Shown piece by piece: positions 1-7,265 of a stretch of DNA of 45,500 bases; the stretch's first letter is position 1; each line of letters opens with the position of its first letter. Source of the DNA: Clostridiales bacterium (GTDB lineage: Bacteria; Bacillota; Clostridia; Christensenellales; Aristaeellaceae). The notes below the pieces were generated by a model. The model was not told the origin of the DNA. It saw only the letters and a program-made list of their open reading frames with translations, and made no database searches. The DNA lies in contig SFHU01000007.1 of NCBI GenBank assembly GCA_004555535.1, positions 1 through 45,500 of the forward strand. The letters are read 5' to 3'. The translations under genes were made by a program, and so were the position numbers.

Positions 1-3
1 CTA

Positions 4-37
4 GCGGCTCGCTTCATTGACAAACGATGCGAGCCGC
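4..37. repeat. 9-bp perfect inverted repeat around the guaB -35 box
   Basis: GCGGCTCGC at 4-12 is repeated inverted as GCGAGCCGC at 29-37, with the TTGACA box in the 16-nt loop. It has no T-tract in either direction, so it is a poor terminator. A dyad covering the -35 box and half the spacer is a typical operator layout. The regulator is unknown. It could also be the remains of an upstream terminator. Confidence 0.6.
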
Positions 38-45
38 CTTATAAT
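17..45 (+). promoter_or_regulatory. guaB promoter (consensus sigma-A)
   Basis: TTGACA at 17-22 and TATAAT at 40-45 are separated by exactly 17 nt, a perfect match to the housekeeping consensus. It points at guaB and leaves a leader of about 90 nt. I see no recognisable riboswitch in that leader. Confidence 0.85.
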
Positions 46-143
46 ATATCAACCGCATTTTCCGATACGCGGATGTGGAAGCTGCGATGAAGAAGAAGAC
101 GATTGTTCACCCATGGCGACCAGAAAGGGAGAAAGGAAAAAAC

Positions 144-1646
144 ATGGCGTACTATTTCTCTGAACCGTCCCATACGTTCAACGAATACCTGCTTGTGCCG
201 GGCTATTCCTCCGCGGAGTGCATCCCGGACAATGTGAGCTTGGAGACGCCGCTCGTCCGCTATAAAAGGGGCGAGAAATCCGCGATCACCATGAAGATTC
301 CGATGGTATCCGCGATCATGCAGGCGGTTTCCGGAAAGGATCTGGCCATTGCGCTGGCCCAGGAGGGCGGCGTTTCCTTTATCTACGGCTCCCAGACCAT
401 CGAAGAGGAAGCGGCGATGGTTGCCGCGGTCAAGGGCTACAAGGCCGGCTTTGTCACCAGCAATTCCAACATCCGCCCGGATCAGACGCTGGCGGACATC
501 CTCGCGCTCAAGGAGAAGACCGGCCATTCCACCGTCGCCGTGACGGAGGACGGCACCCCCAACGGCAAGCTGCTGGGCATCGTGACCAGCCGCGACTACC
601 GCGTCAGCCGCATGGACACGAGCACGCCGGTTTCCGCGTTCATGACCCCGCTGGACAAGCTGATCACCGCGCCGGAGGGCACCTCCCTCAAGGAAGCCAA
701 CGACATCATCTGGGATCACAAGCTGAATTCCCTGCCGATCGTGACCAGAGACGGCCGCATGTCCTCCTTCGTCTTCCGCAAGGACTACGACTCCCACAAG
801 AACAACCCGATGGAGCTGCTGGACAGCAACAAGCGCTATGTCGTTGGCGCGGGCATCAACACCCGCGACTATGCCGAGCGCGTGCCGGCGCTGCTGGAGG
901 CCGGCGTCGACGTGCTGTGCATCGATTCCTCCGAGGGCTTCTCCGAGTGGCAGAGGCGCACCATCGCCTGGATCCGCGAGAACTACGGCGATTCCGTCAA
1001 GGTCGGCGCGGGCAACGTCGTCGACCGCGACGGCTTCCGCTTCCTGGCGGAGTGCGGCGCTGACTTCATCAAGGTCGGTATCGGCGGCGGCTCCATCTGC
1101 ATCACGCGAGAGACGAAGGGCATCGGCCGCGGCCAGGCGACGGCGCTCATCGAGGTCTGCAAGGCCCGCGACGAGTACTTCGAGGAGACGGGCATCTACG
1201 TGCCGGTCTGTTCCGATGGCGGCATCGTGCACGATCATCACATCACGCTGGCGCTGGCCATGGGCGCGGACTTCGTGATGCTGGGCCGCTACTTCGCGCG
1301 CTTCGACGAGAGCCCCTCCGCGAAGGTCAACGTCAACGGCACGCTGATGAAGGAGTACTGGGGCGAGGGTTCCAACCGCGCGCGCAACTGGCAGCGCTAC
1401 GACCTCGGCGGCGACAAGAAGCTCAAGTTTGAGGAGGGCGTCGATTCCTACGTCACCTACGCGGGCAAGCTTTCCGACAACGTGCACATCACGCTGGCGA
1501 AGGTTCGCTCCACGATGTGCAACTGCGGCGCGCTCTCCATTCCGGAACTGCAGCAGAAGGCGCGGCTGACGCTCGTGTCCTCCGTCTCCATCGTCGAGGG
1601 CGGCGCGCACGACGTCGTGCTCAAGACCACGAACAAGGAAGTCTGA
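144..1646 (+). CDS. guaB: IMP dehydrogenase
   Basis: Oxidises IMP to XMP with NAD+, the committed step of GMP synthesis in the cytosol. The 500-aa product is a TIM barrel interrupted by a pair of CBS domains at about residues 105-225. The active-site loop reads GIGGGSICITRE with the catalytic Cys at 319, and the mobile flap carries an Arg-Tyr pair near 418-419. The ATG at 144 is chosen because a purine-rich site (GGGAGAAAGG) lies just upstream. An in-frame GTG at 75 would add 23 residues with no homology expected at this end. The loop has GGG-S where many family members have GPGS. Single gene between its own consensus promoter and an intrinsic terminator. Confidence 0.96.
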   Translation: MAYYFSEPSHTFNEYLLVPGYSSAECIPDNVSLETPLVRYKRGEKSAITMKIPMVSAIMQAVSGKDLAIALAQEGGVSFIYGSQTIEEEAAMVAAVKGYKAGFVTSNSNIRPDQTLADILALKEKTGHSTVAVTEDGTPNGKLLGIVTSRDYRVSRMDTSTPVSAFMTPLDKLITAPEGTSLKEANDIIWDHKLNSLPIVTRDGRMSSFVFRKDYDSHKNNPMELLDSNKRYVVGAGINTRDYAERVPALLEAGVDVLCIDSSEGFSEWQRRTIAWIRENYGDSVKVGAGNVVDRDGFRFLAECGADFIKVGIGGGSICITRETKGIGRGQATALIEVCKARDEYFEETGIYVPVCSDGGIVHDHHITLALAMGADFVMLGRYFARFDESPSAKVNVNGTLMKEYWGEGSNRARNWQRYDLGGDKKLKFEEGVDSYVTYAGKLSDNVHITLAKVRSTMCNCGALSIPELQQKARLTLVSSVSIVEGGAHDVVLKTTNKEV

Positions 1647-1658
1647 TTTCATTCATAC

Positions 1659-1696
1659 AAAAGGCAGGCGGTCGCGGAGACTGCCTGCCTTTTTGC
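1659..1696 (+). terminator. Intrinsic terminator after guaB
   Basis: AAAAGGCAGGC (1659-1669) pairs with GCCTGCCTTTT (1683-1693), followed by TTG. Because the stem ends in an A-run and a T-run it can also stop the convergent dapA transcript. Confidence 0.88.
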
Positions 1697-1706
1697 TTTG
1701 CGCGTT

Positions 1707-2591
1707 TTAAAGGAAGGCTTGCCTGCTCAGCAGCCTGCGGAGCGTTTCGCGTCCCGGTTCCTCCATCGGCGTGAGCGGCAGGCGCAGCACATCTCCGCAC
1801 AGGCCGAGCATCGAGAGCGCCGCCTTGACGGGGATGGGATTGACCTGGGCGAACAGCGCGCGGATCAGCGGCAGAAGCTCCCGCTGCGCTGCAGCAGCTT
1901 CACAGGCCCGGCCGGCCTGGGCGGCACACGTGACGGCGAGCGTCTGCTTTGGCGCGACGTTGGAGACGACGCTGACCGCGCCGACCGCGCCCATCGCCAT
2001 CATGGGCCAGATGAGGTCGTCGTTGCCGCAGTAGACGGGCATCATGCCGGGCTGCGCGAGCAGATCGGCGATCAACGTAAAATCCCCGCTGGCCTCCTTG
2101 ATACCCGCGATCAGCGGATGCTGCGAGAGCTTCGCGGCGGTCTCCGGGCGGATGCAGACGCCCGTGCGGGAAGGAACGTTGTAGAGGATTATCGGCAGGG
2201 GACAGGCGTCGAGAATCGCTTCATAGTGGCGCAGCAGGCCGGTCTGCGTGGCCTTGTTGTAGTAGGGCGTCACGCTGAGCTGGCCGCTCGCGCCAAGCTC
2301 ACGCGCCTGACGGGCATATTCGATGGCCCTGCGCGTGTCGTTGGCGCCTGTGCCGACGATGACGGGCATGGAGCCCGCCGCCTCGAGGCCGATTTCGATG
2401 ACGCGCTCGCGCTCGCGCATCGTGAGCGTGCAGGGCTCGCCGGTCGTGCCGAGCAGGACGAGCGCGTCCATGCCGGCCTGATTCTGGCGGGCGATGAGGC
2501 GGCGCAGCGCCGCCTCGTCAAGCGAGCCGTCGGGGAGAAAGGGCGTGACGAGCGCCGTCGCGCAGCCTGTGAACAGGGGAGAAGCAGCCAT
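1707..2591 (-). CDS. dapA: 4-hydroxy-tetrahydrodipicolinate synthase
   Basis: Condenses pyruvate with aspartate semialdehyde, the first step of the lysine/diaminopimelate branch. The 294-aa length is normal for this TIM-barrel family. The GTTGE motif is at 48-52, the catalytic tyrosines at about 110 (TPYYNK) and 137 (LYNVPSRTG), and the Schiff-base lysine is Lys165 in AGIKEASGD. The ATG at 2591 has an AAGGAGG site 8 nt upstream; longer in-frame extensions lack one. It lies directly downstream of asd on the same strand, whose product is its substrate, but an intrinsic terminator sits between them. Confidence 0.96.
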   Translation of the reverse strand: MAASPLFTGCATALVTPFLPDGSLDEAALRRLIARQNQAGMDALVLLGTTGEPCTLTMRERERVIEIGLEAAGSMPVIVGTGANDTRRAIEYARQARELGASGQLSVTPYYNKATQTGLLRHYEAILDACPLPIILYNVPSRTGVCIRPETAAKLSQHPLIAGIKEASGDFTLIADLLAQPGMMPVYCGNDDLIWPMMAMGAVGAVSVVSNVAPKQTLAVTCAAQAGRACEAAAAQRELLPLIRALFAQVNPIPVKAALSMLGLCGDVLRLPLTPMEEPGRETLRRLLSRQAFL

Positions 2592-2630
2592 GAATGAGGC
2601 CTCCTTGAGACGGAAAAGGGAAAGCATGCG

Positions 2631-2682
2631 GAAAAAAACCGCTCCCTGATTGAGCTTCCGACGGAAGTGTTTCAGGGAGCGG
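2631..2682 (-). terminator. Terminator between asd and dapA
   Basis: Read leftward, CCGCTCCCTGA (2682-2672) pairs with TCAGGGAGCGG (2649-2639) and is followed by seven T residues. The loop holds a second small hairpin. No convincing promoter follows it before the dapA ribosome-binding site, so it probably lowers dapA relative to asd rather than fully separating them. Confidence 0.85.
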
Positions 2683-2706
2683 CTGTGGATATGCGGTTTA
2701 GGCGGA

Positions 2707-3792
2707 TTATTTTTTGGGAATGTAGCCCTGGGCGCAGAGCAGCTCGGCGATGAGCACAGCGCCGCCCGCCGCGCCGCGCAGCGTGTTGTGGGACAGGCCG
2801 ACGAAGCGCCAGTCAAAGAGGCTGTCGCCGCGCAGGCGGCCCATCGAGATGCCCATGCCGCGCTCGAAGTCGCGGTCCAGACGGGTCTGCGGGCGGTTGT
2901 CCTCCTCGCAGTACTGGATGAAGGGATGGGGCGCGCTGGGGAGATTCAGCTTCTGCGGAAGGCCCTCGAACGTGCGCCAGCGCTCGATGATTTCCTCCCT
3001 GGAAGCGGGCTTTTCAAAGCTCGCCCAGCAGGTGGCCAGATGGCCGTCGGCCACAGCCACGCGGATGCAATGCGCACTGATGATCGGAGCCTTCGCCGGG
3101 ACGATCACGCCGCCCTCGACCTTGCCCCAGATCTTGAGAGGCTCCTTTTCGCTCTTCTCCTCCTCGCCGCCGATGTAAGGGATGACGTTGTCCACCATCT
3201 CCGGCCAGCGCGCGAAGGTCTTGCCTGCGCCGGAGATCGCCTGATAGGTCGAGACGACGACGCGGGTCGGCTGAAGGTCGCGCAGCGCCGTCAGCGCCGG
3301 CACATAGGACTGGATGGAGCAGTTGGGCTTCACGGTGACGAAGCCGGTCTTCGTGTGAAGGCGTTTGCGCTGGTATTCGATGACCTCAGCGTGCTCCGGG
3401 TTCAGCTCCGGAATGATCATCGGCACATCCGGCGTGCCGCGATGGGCGGAGTTGTTGGAGACGACCGGCGTTTCGGTCTTCGCGTAGGCGTCCTCCAGCG
3501 CGCGGATCTCGTCCTTCTTCATGTCCACCGCGCAGAAGACGAAGTCGACGGCCTCCGTCACGGCGCCCACATTGGCGGCATCGACGACGGGAAGGCTACG
3601 GACGGCCTCGGGAATGGCCCAGTCAAAGGCCCAGCGGCCCGCGACGGCCTCCGCATAGGGCTTGCCAGCGCTGCGGGCAGAGGCCGCGAGTACGGCGATT
3701 TCAAACCAGGGGTGATCAGCGAGCAGGGAGACAAAGCGCTGGCCGACCATGCCCGTTGCGCCGACGATTGCGACGCGCCATTTGCGCTCCAT
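2707..3792 (-). CDS. asd: Aspartate-semialdehyde dehydrogenase
   Basis: Reduces aspartyl phosphate to aspartate semialdehyde with NADPH, the branch point to lysine, threonine and methionine. The 361-aa product has the Rossmann motif GATGMVGQ at 11-18 and the nucleophilic Cys158 in KPNCSIQ. The PNCS form and the overall length fit the archaeal/fungal-type subfamily rather than the E. coli type. Of two close ATGs, the one at 3792 is preferred because AAAGGA sits 9 nt upstream; the earlier one abuts that site. It is the first gene of the asd-dapA transcript, with its own promoter upstream. The other branch enzyme, hom, is at the far end of the window. Confidence 0.95.
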   Translation of the reverse strand: MERKWRVAIVGATGMVGQRFVSLLADHPWFEIAVLAASARSAGKPYAEAVAGRWAFDWAIPEAVRSLPVVDAANVGAVTEAVDFVFCAVDMKKDEIRALEDAYAKTETPVVSNNSAHRGTPDVPMIIPELNPEHAEVIEYQRKRLHTKTGFVTVKPNCSIQSYVPALTALRDLQPTRVVVSTYQAISGAGKTFARWPEMVDNVIPYIGGEEEKSEKEPLKIWGKVEGGVIVPAKAPIISAHCIRVAVADGHLATCWASFEKPASREEIIERWRTFEGLPQKLNLPSAPHPFIQYCEEDNRPQTRLDRDFERGMGISMGRLRGDSLFDWRFVGLSHNTLRGAAGGAVLIAELLCAQGYIPKK

Positions 3793-3858
3793 AGCGTTCA
3801 TTCCTTTCATGGGCCATTTGGCGAGGCGGCACCTTGACAAAATGGCGATAGTGGGATC

Positions 3859-3888
3859 ATCATAGCACCAGCATGGGGATGATGTCAA
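3859..3888 (-). promoter_or_regulatory. asd promoter
   Basis: Read leftward: TTGACA (3888-3883), 18 nt, TATGAT (3864-3859). A GTCAA-N5-TTGAC dyad overlaps the -35 box. Confidence 0.75.
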
Positions 3889-3946
3889 GCCCGTTGACCC
3901 TCCCGATAAAAATTACGCCGCCGCGGGAGGAAATGTGAGGCCCGGC

Positions 3947-3975
3947 TTTTCATTTTTGCGCGCATGTGATACAAT
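3947..3975 (+). promoter_or_regulatory. Candidate promoter for the 4.1-12.7 kb gene run
   Basis: TTTTCA (3947-3952), 17 nt, then TACAAT (3970-3975) as an extended -10 (TGATACAAT). The predicted start, near 3982, falls at the beginning of the 94-bp repeat, so the repeat would form the 5' leader of this transcript. Confidence 0.55.
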
Positions 3976-3978
3976 TAG

Positions 3979-4072
3979 ACCGGCATGATGCCGGCTGCAA
4001 GCCCGACGAAATGCTGCAAATCCCGTGCTTTGTGACCGAGGCAGGAGCTTTGCAGAAGAGCTTACAGAGTAA
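3979..4072 (+). repeat. 94-bp structured intergenic repeat, copy A
   Basis: About three quarters identical over its full 94 nt to a second element at 42097-42190, in the same orientation. Shared blocks are ACCGGCATGATGCCGG plus CTGCAAG, CGAAATG, GTGCTTTG, GACCGAGGC, TTTGCAGAAG and AGAGTAA. It opens with a CCGGCA/TGCCGG hairpin, and CTGCAA near the start can pair with TTGCAG near the end, closing the whole element. It lies between the candidate promoter and the M20 gene. Family unknown to me. Confidence 0.7.
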
Positions 4073-4132
4073 GATCGACGCTTTGCGCCAATGGCGCGGG
4101 CGGGAGCAATGAATGCGGAAAGAGGCTGACGA

Positions 4133-5287
4133 ATGGATTTCACGTCGATCAATCGGGAGGCGGAGCGCTTTCTCCCCCGGCTGCGGGAGCACAGGCGCGC
4201 GCTGCACAGGATTCCCGAACTGGGATATAGGGAGCAGAAGACGCACGAATATCTGATGCGCCATCTGCAGGCGCTTGAGCCGGACAGCCTGCGCGTCTTC
4301 GCGCAGACGGGCATCCGCGCTGTCTTCATGGGCGACGGCACGGGGCGGACGGTCGCCTTCCGCGCGGACATGGACGCGCTGCCCGTGGGCGAGGAGACGG
4401 GGCGGCCCTTTGCCTCGGAGCATCCGGGCTCCATGCATGCCTGTGGACACGACGGGCACATGGCCAACCTGCTGGTGTTTGCCGAATGGATTGCCGCCAA
4501 CCGGCGCGCGCTTCGCGACAACGTCGTGCTGCTGTTCCAGCCGGCGGAGGAGACGACCGGCGGCGCCAAGCGGATGATCGACGAGGGCGCGATGGAGAAT
4601 CCCCATGTCGACGCGGTCTACGGCATGCACATGATGCCCGACGTGCCCAAGGGGACAATTGCCGCCTGCGCCGGGCCGATCATGGCGCAGACCTGCGAGA
4701 TGGACTTCGTCATCCGCGGCAGGAGCGCGCACGGCGCGACGCCACACCTGGGCATCGACGCGATTTCGGCGATGGGCCATCTGCTCACGCTGCTTCAGAC
4801 GAGCGTGGCCCGCTGCGTCGATCCCTGCCAGCAGGCGCTCATCACCATCGGGCGCGTTCAGGCCGGCACGCAGCGCAACATCCTCGCCGCCGAGGCGACG
4901 CTGGAGGGCATCGTGCGGACCTTCTCCAACCGGGTGTACGAGCAGCTGGAGGAGCGGATCCTGGCCGATGTGCGCGCGGTCGACACGGCGTTCGGCACGC
5001 AGACGGAGTTCATCAAGCGCGTGTTCTATCCCTGCGCGGAGAACGACCCGGCGGAGTTTGCGCGCGTGCGTGCGCTGCTGGGCGACCGGATGGCCATGGC
5101 AAAACCGAAGATGACGGCGGAGGATTTCTCCTTCTATCAGCTTAGCGCACCGGGCGTCTTCGTCTTCTGCGGCTGCGGCGATGAGACATACAGCGCGCCG
5201 CTGCACGCCTGCAACTTTGACTTTGATGAAACCGCGCTGGTTCCGGGGCTCGCACTCTTCATGGGCCTCGTCTCCCTGGCGCGATAA
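4133..5287 (+). CDS. M20-family amidohydrolase (N-acyl amino acid deacylase-like)
   Basis: A 384-aa dinuclear metal amidohydrolase of the M20D group, which includes hippurate hydrolases, aminoacylases and N-acetyl-diaminopimelate deacetylase. Visible metal ligands are Cys104 and His106 (HACGHDGH), the Glu pair at 139-140 (QPAEE), His170 (GMHM) and a C-terminal His (LHACNFDF). The dimerisation/lid segment starts near GRSAHGATPH. The ATG at 4133 follows AAAGAGG by about 8 nt. It diverges from asd and dapA, so a role as N-acetyl-DAP deacetylase is attractive, but sequence alone does not separate it from a general deacylase. No signal peptide, so cytosolic. Confidence 0.88.
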   Translation: MDFTSINREAERFLPRLREHRRALHRIPELGYREQKTHEYLMRHLQALEPDSLRVFAQTGIRAVFMGDGTGRTVAFRADMDALPVGEETGRPFASEHPGSMHACGHDGHMANLLVFAEWIAANRRALRDNVVLLFQPAEETTGGAKRMIDEGAMENPHVDAVYGMHMMPDVPKGTIAACAGPIMAQTCEMDFVIRGRSAHGATPHLGIDAISAMGHLLTLLQTSVARCVDPCQQALITIGRVQAGTQRNILAAEATLEGIVRTFSNRVYEQLEERILADVRAVDTAFGTQTEFIKRVFYPCAENDPAEFARVRALLGDRMAMAKPKMTAEDFSFYQLSAPGVFVFCGCGDETYSAPLHACNFDFDETALVPGLALFMGLVSLAR

Positions 5288-5299
5288 GGAGGAAACAGG

Positions 5300-6250
5300 A
5301 TGGGCTTTTTTGACAGATTCTACTATGGCAAGGCCGGCAAGCGCGATTACAGCGAGATGGACATGCCGAAAAACCGCATGTCGCTGTTCTTCCTCGTGCT
5401 CAAGGATCACATCTTCGACCTGGTGAAGGTCAACCTGCTGCAGCTGCTCTTCTGGCTGCCGTTTCTCCTTTGGACGTATCTCAACATCTTTGCGCTGCAG
5501 AACATCGACGCGGAGGCAATCCTGGCCCAGGAGAACGGCGCCATGCAGCTGCTCTCCTCGATGAGCGGCTATCTGGTGATGTGGCTGCTGGGGCTGATCC
5601 CCTGCACGCTGATCACGGGCCCCTCCTCGGCGGGCTCGGCGTACATCATGCGCAACTGGGCGCGCGATCAGCACGCCTTCCTGTTTTCCGACTACAAGGA
5701 CGCCTTCCGCTCCAACTGGAAGCAGGCGCTGGGCGTCTCCTGCATCAGCGGCCTGGTGCCGGTGCTGGCGTATACGGCTGTGACCTACTATGGGCAGATG
5801 TCCTCTCAGAATCTGTTGATGATCGTGCCGCTGGTGCTCGTGCTCTCCATGACGCTGCTCTGGATTTTGATGCTCCCGCTGCTCTATCCGATGATGGTGG
5901 GCTATGAGCTGCGCTTTGGCCAGCTGCTCAAGAACGCGTTTTTGATGGCGGCCGCCTGCCTGCCGCAGATTCTGTTTTCGCGCCTGGTGACGCTTGTTCC
6001 GGTGGCGATTCTGGCCTTCGGCGTGTATGTCGGCAACGGCATCGTGGTGCTCGTGATGTCGCTGTATTATATGCTGTTCGGCTTTGCCTTCTCCCGCCTG
6101 GTGTATGCCTCGGTTGCCAACGGCGTCTTTGACAAATACCTCAACCCGAGGATCGAGGGCGCGCAGGTCGGCATGGGCCTTCGTCCGCAGGACCCGGACG
6201 AGGTGTTCGCCGACGAGGATGATGATGACGAGGAAGAAGAGGACGAGTGA
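5300..6250 (+). CDS. YesL/DUF624-like membrane protein
   Basis: A 316-aa integral membrane protein with about five or six hydrophobic segments, starting at about residues 45-66 and 90-112. The layout resembles the YesL/DUF624 family: an FFDRFYYGK start, a first segment preceded by a cytoplasmic helix, and a GPSSAGSAYIMRNWARD stretch between segments. Members often sit beside sugar ABC importers; here the neighbours are an amidohydrolase and a spore protein gene. The C-terminus is a strongly acidic tail of Asp and Glu (last ~15 residues). It starts 12 nt after the amidohydrolase stop with AAGGAGG upstream, so the two are co-transcribed. Molecular function unknown. Confidence 0.75.
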   Translation: MGFFDRFYYGKAGKRDYSEMDMPKNRMSLFFLVLKDHIFDLVKVNLLQLLFWLPFLLWTYLNIFALQNIDAEAILAQENGAMQLLSSMSGYLVMWLLGLIPCTLITGPSSAGSAYIMRNWARDQHAFLFSDYKDAFRSNWKQALGVSCISGLVPVLAYTAVTYYGQMSSQNLLMIVPLVLVLSMTLLWILMLPLLYPMMVGYELRFGQLLKNAFLMAAACLPQILFSRLVTLVPVAILAFGVYVGNGIVVLVMSLYYMLFGFAFSRLVYASVANGVFDKYLNPRIEGAQVGMGLRPQDPDEVFADEDDDDEEEEDE

Positions 6251-6289
6251 CCGGGCATGAAACCCGGCCGGACAGGGGAACCTGTCTGG
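6251..6289 (+). other. Tandem hairpins before the spore protein gene
   Basis: CCGGG/CCCGG (6251-6255 with 6263-6267) is followed at once by CCGGACAGG/CCTGTCTGG (6268-6276 with 6281-6289), closed by a GGAA (GNRA-type) tetraloop. There is no T-tract. The second stem ends at the ribosome-binding site of the next gene, which suggests mRNA stabilisation or control of translation. Confidence 0.6.
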
Positions 6290-6304
6290 CGGAGGTGAAG
6301 CCGG

Positions 6305-6481
6305 ATGGATAAGGATTTCACACCGCCGACGCCGCAGGAGCGGAGCAAATACCGCGCCGCCGAGGCGGCGGGGCTGCTCGACCGCGTGCTCGAGGTTGGC
6401 TGGGCAGGGCTCTCCGCCAAGGAGAGCGGACGCATCGGCGGGCTGATGTCCGGGAAGATGCGCAAGAAACGATCGACGTAA
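6305..6481 (+). CDS. Small acid-soluble spore protein, alpha/beta (SspF-like)
   Basis: A 58-aa basic protein beginning MDKDFTPPTPQERSKYRAAE. Its centre and end carry the SASP pattern: KYRAAEAAGLLDRVLEVGW, then AGLSAKESGRIGGLMSGKM with a lysine/arginine tail. These proteins coat spore DNA, protect it from UV and heat, and are degraded at germination. GGAGGTGA lies 7-8 nt before the ATG. The gene has no overlap with its neighbours, and no forespore (sigma-G) promoter was obvious, so how it is expressed is open. It is the main evidence that the organism makes endospores. It is short enough to be missed by simple ORF length cut-offs. Confidence 0.85.
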   Translation: MDKDFTPPTPQERSKYRAAEAAGLLDRVLEVGWAGLSAKESGRIGGLMSGKMRKKRST

Positions 6482-6489
6482 GAGGAAGC

Positions 6490-7239
6490 ATGTACGACGA
6501 CTTTGCCGGCGTGTATGACACGCTGATGGACGATTACGACTACGACGCCTGGAGCGAGCATTATCTCTCGCTTCTGCGAGGAGAATCGGGCGAGCTGCCC
6601 GCCCGGGCGGTCGAATGCGCCTGCGGCACGGGCAGCCTGACGGTCCGCCTGGCGCGCGCGGGCATTCAGATGACGGGCGTCGATCTTTCCCCCGCGATGC
6701 TGCGCAGGGCGGAGGAGAAGGCGCGCCGCTGGGGCGTCGCCTGCGGCTTTGTGCGCCAAGACATGCGCGCCCTGGCGCTGACACGGCGCACGGAGGCCGT
6801 GCTCGCGACCTGCGACGGGGTCAACTACCTGACGGCGGAGGCCGATGTGCGCGCGTTTTTCGCCTCGGCGTTTGCGGCGCTCAGGCCCGGCGGGAGGCTG
6901 TGCTTTGACTGTTCCAGCCGGCATAAGCTGGAAGACACGATGGGCGACGCCTTCTTCGGCGAGGAGCGCGATGGGCTTGCCGTGCTATGGCAGAACCGCC
7001 TGAACCGGGAGAGCCACGTGCTGACGATGGATGTGACCTTCTTCGTGCGCGAGGAGGACGGGCGCTACCGCCGCTTCCGGGAGCGGCACCGCCAGCGCGC
7101 GCACAGCGAGGCGGAGATCCGCACCTGGCTGGCGGAGGCGGGCTTTGAGGACGTTCGGGCATACGGGGACATGACGATGGACGGGCCGGACGCGCAGAGC
7201 CTGCGCATTCATTATGCGGCGCGCAGGCCCGCGCTGTGA
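6490..7239 (+). CDS. Class I SAM-dependent methyltransferase
   Basis: A 249-aa Rossmann-fold methyltransferase. Motif I reads VECACGTGSLTVRLA at about residue 40, followed by the acidic loop GVDLSPAML. Motif IV is near ATCDGVNYL, and motif post-I carries the DMR segment. The N-terminus, MYDDFAGVYDTLMDDYDYDAW, is typical of a common Bacillota family of unknown substrate. It starts 8 nt after the spore protein gene (AGAGGAAGC before the ATG). Its stop overlaps a possible GTG of hslO, consistent with one transcript. Substrate not predictable. Confidence 0.9.
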   Translation: MYDDFAGVYDTLMDDYDYDAWSEHYLSLLRGESGELPARAVECACGTGSLTVRLARAGIQMTGVDLSPAMLRRAEEKARRWGVACGFVRQDMRALALTRRTEAVLATCDGVNYLTAEADVRAFFASAFAALRPGGRLCFDCSSRHKLEDTMGDAFFGEERDGLAVLWQNRLNRESHVLTMDVTFFVREEDGRYRRFRERHRQRAHSEAEIRTWLAEAGFEDVRAYGDMTMDGPDAQSLRIHYAARRPAL

Positions 7240-7265
7240 TGGAGACAACAACAGGAGGAATCACC

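Noticed and set aside
2592..2706. Lysine riboswitch before dapA
   Set aside because: The 115-nt gap is too short for the aptamer and shows only a plain terminator and ribosome-binding site.
3950..6784. A 944-codon open frame on the minus strand
   Set aside because: It is opposite the M20, DUF624 and spore protein genes, has the Arg/His/Gln-rich composition of antisense high-GC frames, and has no family motifs. Similar long minus or plus frames opposite guaB, metG, clpB, the sigma/SprT region and hom are rejected for the same reason.
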